Assembly: GCA_013815575.1 (NCBI GenBank)
Contig: JACDFX010000029.1
Location: 1 to 9,116, forward strand
Source of the DNA: Rubrobacter sp.
GTDB lineage: Bacteria > Actinomycetota > Rubrobacteria > Rubrobacterales > Rubrobacteraceae
Reading direction: 5' to 3'
DNA length: 9,116 nt
Positions 5,410 to 9,116 of this stretch are shown piece by piece. The first letter of the stretch is position 1; every line of letters begins with the position of its first letter. Both the position numbers and the translations under genes were made by a program. The notes under the pieces were generated by a model. It made no database searches. It was given only the letters and a program-made list of their open reading frames with translations, and was not told the origin of the DNA.

Positions 5410-5680
5410 GTGGCCGACGACCCCTACGAAGGCCTGAACCTCGCGCCGCCAGAAGGGGGCTTCGAGCTGTGGCGCCACAGGAACGCCGACAAGATAAGCA
5501 CGAAGGGCTGGTCGGGGCTCTATCTACTGGGCGAGGAAGACGGCGGGCGGCGACTACGAGATCCGCACCCTCACGCGCGAGGGCGAGGCGTACTCCTACC
5601 CCGGAGGGGTCTTCCCGAGGGCGGCATTCGAGCGCCTCTACGAGAGGGTGGACCCGGCCGATACGGGACCCGGGGAGTAG
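5410..5680 (+). pseudogene. Small unknown gene with a +1 frameshift
   Basis: AGAGGAGGAG (5397-5406) precedes GTG 5410. The first frame gives MADDPYEGLNLAPPEGGFEL and then WRHRNADKISTKGWSGLYLL-GEEDGG, after which it becomes an Arg/Gly-rich shadow. Skipping one base at about 5551 continues in another frame as DYEIRTLTREGEAYSYPGG and VFPRAAFERLYERVDPADTG to TAG 5678-5680. The joined product is about 89 residues, soluble, acidic and probably beta-rich. The shift lies in a GGCGGGCGGCG stretch, so a real mutation, a sequencing error or programmed shifting are all possible. The strong ribosome binding site argues that the gene was functional recently. Its function is unknown. It converges on the XRE-type gene at 5706. 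Confidence 0.6.
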
Positions 5681-5695
5681 GAAGAGGGTAGGTCT

Positions 5696-5719
5696 CCGAA
5701 GCCGGCTACCGGCCCTCGG
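5696..5719. terminator. Hairpin between convergent genes
   Basis: GCCGG-cta-CCGGC (5701-5713), extended by CCGA (5696-5699) and TCGG (5716-5719), forms a stem-loop between the ends of two convergent genes and overlaps the stop codon of the minus-strand one. A bidirectional terminator is plausible by position, but no T-tract follows on either strand. Confidence 0.4.
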
Positions 5720-6417
5720 CAGAAGACGCCCCGCGACCGGACCCCTCGGGCGACGGGACACCTTCAAACTGCCGCACTATGCCCAGGACCAGTCTCCTCT
5801 CCCGATCCGGCAGGTGTGCGCTCTCCCTCGCTATCGCCCTGGTCGTGTCGTCCCTTAGGGCCTCCACGATCTCCCCGTCGAGGGCCGCTTCCCCGTACCC
5901 GTCCACCAGGTAGGACGGCTCGACGCCGAAGGCCCTTGCCAGGGCGACCACGTGGCTCAAGGGGGGATCGGTCACGGAGCCGCTCCTTAATCCCTTAACG
6001 TCTTCCTCGGAGAGATCGCCCAGGCTCATGCGGGCGATCCCGGAGCCGGTGTACGTTTCTCCCGTCTTAGGGTCCTTGATCACGTCGAACAGGCGCCCCA
6101 CCCTGCCCGTGAGCCCTTCGGGTGCGCCCGCGGCTCCTCGTCCATCCGCGCCGGATAGCTCCTCCTCGAACCAGAGCGCGGGGGGGGAGAGGCCATCGCC
6201 TTGGCCAGCGCCTCCGAGAGGCGGTGGTCGCGGGCGCGCAGGGCCCGGTGGACGAGTTCCCAGCACCTATCGGCGTCGATCTCGGGGCCGCTAGCGAAGC
6301 TGACGAGGCCGCAGATCCTGGCCGAGTCGATCTTCAAGAGGGCGTCGGCCGCGTCCACGGCGTGCCGCCACTCCTCCGGGGTCCGGGGGTCTCGGGCGGC
6401 TCTATGGTGGTCGTCAA
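5706..6417 (-). pseudogene. XRE-type helix-turn-helix regulator, broken by two frameshifts
   Basis: Three frames join into one protein-like product of about 237 residues if one C is restored at each of two C-runs. TTG 6417 has AAGGAGG 9 nt upstream and gives MTTTIEPPETPGP. After the CCCC run (plus 6378-6381) a second frame gives EEWRHAVDAADALLKIDSAR and ends near LSEALAKAMASP. After the eight-C run (plus 6180-6187) a third gives ALWFEEELSGADGRG and the regulator domain. That domain (GSGIARMSLGDLSEEDVKGL, then DPPLSHVVALARAFGVEPSY-LVDG) is of the XRE/EspR-like type found in actinobacteria; its first helix-turn-helix elements and FGVEPSYL are characteristic. The C-terminus is a long helix (IARESAHLPDRERRLVLGIV). 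As read, no intact protein would be made from TTG 6417. Internal starts could give fragments. Confidence 0.7.
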
Positions 6418-6449
6418 CTTGGGGATCCTCCTTCCGGGAACCGGTCTCG

Positions 6450-6491
6450 GGGTTCCCTCCCCCGGATTATACGGAGGGCGGGAGGGAACCC
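6450..6491 (-). promoter_or_regulatory. Promoter with TATAAT inside a 12-bp inverted repeat
   Basis: On the minus strand a perfect TATAAT lies at 6471-6466, about 50 bp upstream of the XRE-type gene's TTG start and just after the ardC stop. It is enclosed by perfect 12-bp inverted arms at 6450-6461 (GGGTTCCCTCCC on the + strand reading) and 6480-6491, with an 18-nt spacer. No TTGACA-like -35 is visible. Such a dyad around a -10 box suggests an operator, perhaps for the regulator itself. Alternatively the stem could act as the ardC terminator, though no T-tract follows. Confidence 0.55.
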
Positions 6492-6507
6492 TTTAGCCGA
6501 GTGCCGC

Positions 6508-7494
6508 TTACGCCGCAGCGCTCGTCCGCGGCTTGCGTTCGCGCTCGGCGGAGGCGTCGCTTTGTTCTACCGACGAGATGATGCGGTGGGCGACGGTCTG
6601 GACGTTCTTGAGCGCGGCCCGCAGGACCTCCGTGCGGCCGGCGAAGTTGGCGACGTAGGCGAAGGAGAACGCGCCCGTGTCCAGGCCGAAGTACGAGAAG
6701 ACCGCAAAAGCGGCGCCCTCGGCCTCGACCTCGAGCGTGGTCTTGGTGTCCTCCGTAGCTTCGCTACGCTCGGCGTGGAGGAGGTGGTGGATGGTCTCGT
6801 GGCACAGAGTCGAGGCCCGTTCGACCGGGGGCATGCCGCGCGTGAGCGCGATCTCCTTCTTCCGGCGGTCGTACTGCCCGTAGCGCCCTTTGAGGTCCTC
6901 GTCGCGCACCCGGACCCGCTCGGCCGCCAGCAGGCGCCTCAGGCCGATCTCCAGGCGGGCCGCGGCTGCGGCCTCGCCGGCGGCTCCCGAATCGACGGCG
7001 CCGGGGGTCGGCGCTTCGGGGAGGGGAGGGGCGCCGGGGATGGGGTCCGTCTGTTCCAGTGCGAAGACCTTGACGACCTTGAAGCCCGTGAGGATGCGCT
7101 GCTTCTCCGTGTCTTCGCCTTCGGCCTTGCCGTCGTACCCGGCCTCGGCCCGCTCGCGCTCGTCGCGGTGGATCTTGCGGAACCGCGGGGCGAAGATGCC
7201 GATACCGTTCTCGTCACGGCGGACCTGGCGGCCGAGCTCCTGCCAGCGCTTGTAGCCGGCGACGCGGGTCGCGTCGGGGCGCTGGAGGTAGATGAGGAGC
7301 GAGTTGTTCGGGCTGTAGCGGTGGAAGGCGGCCATGAAGCGCAGGTAGTCCTTGAAGGGTCCGGACTCCAGGATGCCACAGACGCCCTCCTCCAGGAGCG
7401 CAAGCGCCCGGGCGACCTTCGCCTCGCGCGGCCCGAACGCTGCCGGGGCCCCGGCGGGGGCATCGTTGTGTTGGGTGTTCTGCTCGGTGGTCAC
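6508..7494 (-). CDS. ardC: ArdC-like antirestriction protein (ssDNA-binding N-terminus, zinc peptidase-like C-terminus)
   Basis: A 328-residue protein resembling ArdC-type antirestriction proteins and the linked ImmA/IrrE-like peptidases, which protect incoming plasmid DNA from host restriction. The N-terminal part (~20-110) shows the ArdC pattern: LLEEGVCGIL, then FMAAFHRYSPNNSLLIYLQR, then VAGYKRWQELGRQVRR and GIGIFAP. A Pro/Ala-rich insert covers ~150-178. The C-terminal part holds HETIH (232-236) with a downstream EVEAEGAAFAV (255-265) that should supply the third zinc ligand, followed by FGLDTGAFSFAYVANF. The start is GTG 7494, with GAGGAGGT 9 nt upstream. The frame is open far upstream, but that stretch has shadow-like composition. 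A 60-residue gene precedes it by 53 bp on the same strand. It is soluble. The gene symbol is by similarity to the family, not orthology. Confidence 0.88.
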   Translation of the reverse strand: MTTEQNTQHNDAPAGAPAAFGPREAKVARALALLEEGVCGILESGPFKDYLRFMAAFHRYSPNNSLLIYLQRPDATRVAGYKRWQELGRQVRRDENGIGIFAPRFRKIHRDERERAEAGYDGKAEGEDTEKQRILTGFKVVKVFALEQTDPIPGAPPLPEAPTPGAVDSGAAGEAAAAARLEIGLRRLLAAERVRVRDEDLKGRYGQYDRRKKEIALTRGMPPVERASTLCHETIHHLLHAERSEATEDTKTTLEVEAEGAAFAVFSYFGLDTGAFSFAYVANFAGRTEVLRAALKNVQTVAHRIISSVEQSDASAERERKPRTSAAA

Positions 7495-7547
7495 GTCCTC
7501 TGTACCTCCTCGTGCTCGGTTTGGTGGGTTCGGGAAGCGGGATGGGG

Positions 7548-7730
7548 CTACGACGGGTCGGGGTACACGACTCGGCCGGTGGCGGCCTCGACGCTCTCGT
7601 GTCGGATGCCTGGGCGGACGCCACCGGTAGATCCCGCGCCGTCCAGGAGCGCCGGGAACGCGCGCGCCTCCGAGAGGAGCGCGGTGTCGGCGACGATCTC
7701 GCGGCGGCCGTCGGAGCCGACGCGCCTCAC
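7548..7730 (-). CDS. Small protein of unknown function upstream of ardC
   Basis: Sixty residues starting at GTG 7730, with AAGGAG placed 6 nt upstream. The product begins MRRVGSDGRREIVADTALL and ends ATGRVVYPDPS. It is acidic to neutral, has no membrane segment, has codon-biased third positions and shows no domain I recognise. It sits 53 bp ahead of ardC on the same strand, so the two are probably co-transcribed. It could be an accessory or leader protein. The other frames here are Arg/Ala/Pro-rich shadows. Confidence 0.6.
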   Translation of the reverse strand: MRRVGSDGRREIVADTALLSEARAFPALLDGAGSTGGVRPGIRHESVEAATGRVVYPDPS

Positions 7731-7763
7731 GACGTACTCCTTCAGGGTGGCCGCGGCGGCGGG

Positions 7764-7769
7764 TAAACT
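7764..7769 (+). promoter_or_regulatory. TAAACT -10 box of a leaderless-type promoter
   Basis: TAAACT (pattern TAnnnT) ends 7 nt before the GTG at 7777, the spacing typical of actinobacterial leaderless transcripts, where transcription begins at the start codon. The gene has no Shine-Dalgarno sequence, which fits. The -35 is weak (TTCAGG, 7741-7746, 17 bp away). The box lies between two divergent small genes. Confidence 0.45.
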
Positions 7770-7776
7770 CTGGCGC

Positions 7777-8016
7777 GTGCGACGCGACGGGGTTTCGGAC
7801 GAGCCGGCGATGGGGCTGCCTTCGGGCTACTCCCTCGAGGCGGAGGGACGGAACCGGCTGGTCCTCGGGCGCGCCGACGGCTCGGCGGTGTGCGCCTTCG
7901 CCTTCTCGGCCTTCGGGCCGACGCCCGAAGCCGTCGGCGAGGCCGCCGAGGAGGACCGCCTCCGGCGGCGGGCACGGGGGCTTGCCGGGGACGAGGAAAC
8001 GGGGAGGGGCGAGTAG
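7777..8016 (+). CDS. Small protein of unknown function
   Basis: Seventy-nine residues from GTG 7777 to TAG 8014-8016. The readable core is GLPSGYSLEAEGRNRLVLGR, then ADGSAVCAFAFSAFGPTPEA and VGEAAEEDRLRRRARGL. This suggests a short beta-hairpin segment (a YxLE...LVL...DGS pattern) followed by an amphipathic helix. Third positions are almost all G or C. The start is chosen for the leaderless -10 box. An alternative is ATG 7810, which also lacks a ribosome binding site. It is divergent from the ardC operon and is followed 2 nt later by another start. I do not recognise a family. The frame is open on both sides because of base composition, so the N-terminus is uncertain. Confidence 0.55.
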   Translation: MRRDGVSDEPAMGLPSGYSLEAEGRNRLVLGRADGSAVCAFAFSAFGPTPEAVGEAAEEDRLRRRARGLAGDEETGRGE

Positions 8017-8018
8017 TA

Positions 8019-8210
8019 GTGGCCGCGCGCGAGGTCCTTGCGGAGATCTCGCCCCGCCTGGGGGCGGCCGAAGGACGGCTCGGCGCGCCTGGTAGGGCTG
8101 CTCGGGGAGCTCGTCAACGACGGGTTGATCACCTTCGGGGTGCAATGCGCCGGTCGTGCTAGATGGTCTCGCGCGTTGATTCGGTCGACCCGGTTGTGCC
8201 ACAACCTTGG
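8019..8210 (+). pseudogene. Truncated, frameshifted second gene of the small operon
   Basis: GTG 8019 starts 2 nt after the preceding stop, with GGGGAGGGG (8001-8009) 9 nt upstream, so it was coupled to the gene before it. The first frame reads VAAREVLAEISPRLGAA. After one extra base at about 8068-8071, the next frame gives KDGSARLVGLLGELVNDGLI-TFGV, both parts helical and protein-like. Without the shift it becomes Arg-rich and stops at 8162. The shifted frame stays open into antisense mutL and loses protein character near 8140-8160, so the 3' end seems to have been replaced. The right limit given is where the next block begins and is approximate. The function is unknown. Confidence 0.45.
8192..8206. 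terminator. Short hairpin downstream of mutL
   Basis: GGTTGTG (8192-8198) and CACAACC (8200-8206) are exact reverse complements around one base, so a real RNA stem would have about 6 bp and a 3-nt loop. It starts 12 bp past the mutL stop on the minus strand. There is no T-tract. It is a possible weak terminator, or a marker of the junction between modules. Confidence 0.3.
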
Positions 8211-8217
8211 GTGCCGG

Positions 8218-9116
8218 CTAGTGCCTGTCCAGCTTGCGGGCTATGTCCCTGTGGTCGAGTCGGTAGCAGATCGAGCGGCCGTGCGGGCACGTGGCCGGGT
8301 AGCGGCTGCCCAACCACTCCCTGATCAGCGCCTCCATCTCCGGGTGGGAGAGCCTGTCTCCGAGCTTTACCGCCGAGTGGCACGCTATGGTGGCGAGGAT
8401 CCTCTCCTCCCTGCTCATCCCCGAGGCCGTCCCCTTCATGACCGAGATCGCCTGCCTGAAGGCCCCCGCCACGTCGCGCTGGGCCAGCGTGGAGATCACC
8501 CCGTTTATCCTGAAGGAAGCCTTGCCAAACGGCTCCACCTCGAAGCCGTACACTGAGAGCTCCTCTAGCGATTCAGCCGCCTGGGCGGCGTCCTGGGGCT
8601 CGAGCTCGACCACTTCGGGGATGAGTAGAGATTGTACGGTGGGCATCTGCTCGGCCTCGGGGTCGGTGAGCCTGTCGAGCAGGGCGCGCTCGTGAGCGAC
8701 GTGTTGATCGACGATCCATGCGGCCATTGGCTCGTCTACGAGGATGTAGCCCGAGCCTATCTGGCCCACCACGCGCAGGTCTCTGAGGCGCGGCAAACTT
8801 CCCCGCTCCACGCCTGACGCGGAGCCGACCCGTGAGAGGGGGGCGGAGGCTTGTTGTATGCGCCTGCGTTGCTCCGAGAGGTCGGGCGCGTTTGGTGGAT
8901 GAGATCCGGAGCCCTTGGAGGTTCCGAAGAGGCTGTCCGAAGTGACCGAGCCACGTTTATTGGTGCCAGTTGACCTCTTGCCGGCAGGTACGGAAGGGTG
9001 CGTCTCGTTCGCCAGGTGCCTCTCCGTAGGATACCTTTCCCGTGCAGCCAAAGGCGCATCGTTGCCGCCCTCGCTGGCCGGAGGCGGGGAGGGGCCAGAG
9101 GTGTCGGGTTCTGTGC
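8218..9116 (-). CDS. mutL: DNA mismatch repair protein MutL, C-terminal part (5' end beyond the window)
   Basis: The last ~299 codons of a MutL. The frame stays open to the right edge (TEPDTSGPSPPP..., then ARERYPTERHL), so the TTG at 9051 is not the start. The N-terminal GHKL ATPase and transducer domains lie outside the window. A disordered Ser/Pro/Gly-rich linker (~9116-8795) leads to the dimerisation/endonuclease domain: LRVVGQIGSGYILVDEP, then DQHVAHERALLD (8709-8674), ATIACHSAVKLGDRLSHPEM (about 8400-8335), and CPHGR near 8289-8270. The DQHA-x2-E-x4-E metal motif is present as DQHV-AH-E-RALL-D, so A is V and the last E is D. ACH and CPHGR motifs support an endonuclease-type MutL. The stop is TAG 8218-8220. 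MutL couples MutS mismatch recognition to strand incision. Its presence beside plasmid modules is unusual. Confidence 0.92.
   Translation of the reverse strand, partial: TEPDTSGPSPPPASEGGNDAPLAARERYPTERHLANETHPSVPAGKRSTGTNKRGSVTSDSLFGTSKGSGSHPPNAPDLSEQRRRIQQASAPLSRVGSASGVERGSLPRLRDLRVVGQIGSGYILVDEPMAAWIVDQHVAHERALLDRLTDPEAEQMPTVQSLLIPEVVELEPQDAAQAAESLEELSVYGFEVEPFGKASFRINGVISTLAQRDVAGAFRQAISVMKGTASGMSREERILATIACHSAVKLGDRLSHPEMEALIREWLGSRYPATCPHGRSICYRLDHRDIARKLDRH

Noticed and set aside
6562..7770. Long + strand open frame of several hundred codons across ardC
   Set aside because: It is the antisense shadow of ardC. High GC removes stop codons, its residues are Val/Leu/Gly/Arg-biased without domains, and ardC on the other strand has clear motifs and a ribosome binding site.
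7495..8202. Upstream extension of the ardC frame to a TTG at 8202
   Set aside because: The extra ~235 residues are Arg/Pro-rich with no domain, overlap better genes on both strands, and a well-spaced Shine-Dalgarno sequence supports GTG 7494.
8038..8556. + strand frame of 172 codons running over the mutL end
   Set aside because: Only its first part (to about 8140) is protein-like, and that is covered by the truncated gene at 8019. The rest is antisense to mutL.
1..9116. Window as a complete circular plasmid
   Set aside because: Joining the right end to the left end does not continue mutL into its ATPase domain; the frame runs into unrelated sequence. The window is therefore a cut segment.
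1..9116. tRNA or rRNA genes
   Set aside because: No cloverleaf, T-arm motif or rRNA-like conserved block was seen on either strand.

Overview
The window looks like a segment of a plasmid, or of a plasmid-derived accessory region, from a GC-rich actinobacterium-like host. It carries an iteron origin with an initiator gene, a ParA partition operon, an ArdC-type antirestriction gene, several decayed small genes and the 3' part of a mutL gene. Coding regions are strongly GC-rich at third codon positions, and GTG and TTG starts with purine-rich Shine-Dalgarno sequences are frequent. A MutL of this type is unusual in most Actinobacteria, which lack MutS/MutL, but is known in deep-branching groups such as Rubrobacter. 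Rubrobacterales is therefore my best guess; this is inference, and no marker gene in the window proves it.

Layout. Positions 1-26 hold a perfect hairpin. Positions 91-723 (-) encode a SAM-dependent methyltransferase. Positions 827-1171 hold nine copies of a roughly 22-bp iteron (two distal, seven in a phased tandem array), followed by an AT-rich stretch (1172-1270) and the replication initiator gene (1283-2770, +). The initiator's last ~75 residues resemble the N-terminal domain I of DnaA. Positions 2771-4046 contain no convincing intact gene. They hold a hairpin after rep, a 135-nt tract with no adenine on the + strand, a relic of sigma-70 region 4, and two AT-rich palindromic sites related to each other. 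The second site abuts a good promoter for parA.

Positions 4047-5122 (+) are a two-gene partition operon: ParA, then a small basic protein with an AT-hook-like motif and a ribbon-helix-helix-like C-terminus. Positions 5150-6417 are decayed or frameshifted: a fragment with an internal TAG, a frameshifted small gene (5410-5680, +) and a twice-frameshifted XRE-type regulator (5706-6417, -) whose perfect TATAAT box sits inside a 12-bp inverted repeat. Positions 6508-7730 (-) hold a 60-residue protein gene followed by ardC. Positions 7777-8162 (+) hold a small gene with a leaderless-type promoter and a truncated, frameshifted second gene. Positions 8218-9116 (-) are the C-terminal half of mutL, running off the right edge.

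How it fits together. Rep, iterons and AT-rich DNA form a replication module. ParA, its DNA-binding partner and probably the palindromes form a segregation module. ArdC would protect incoming DNA during transfer. The decayed genes and the sharp change to mutL at about 8160-8217 suggest that the modules were joined by recombination and that the non-essential genes between them are eroding, unless the single-base indels are sequencing errors.
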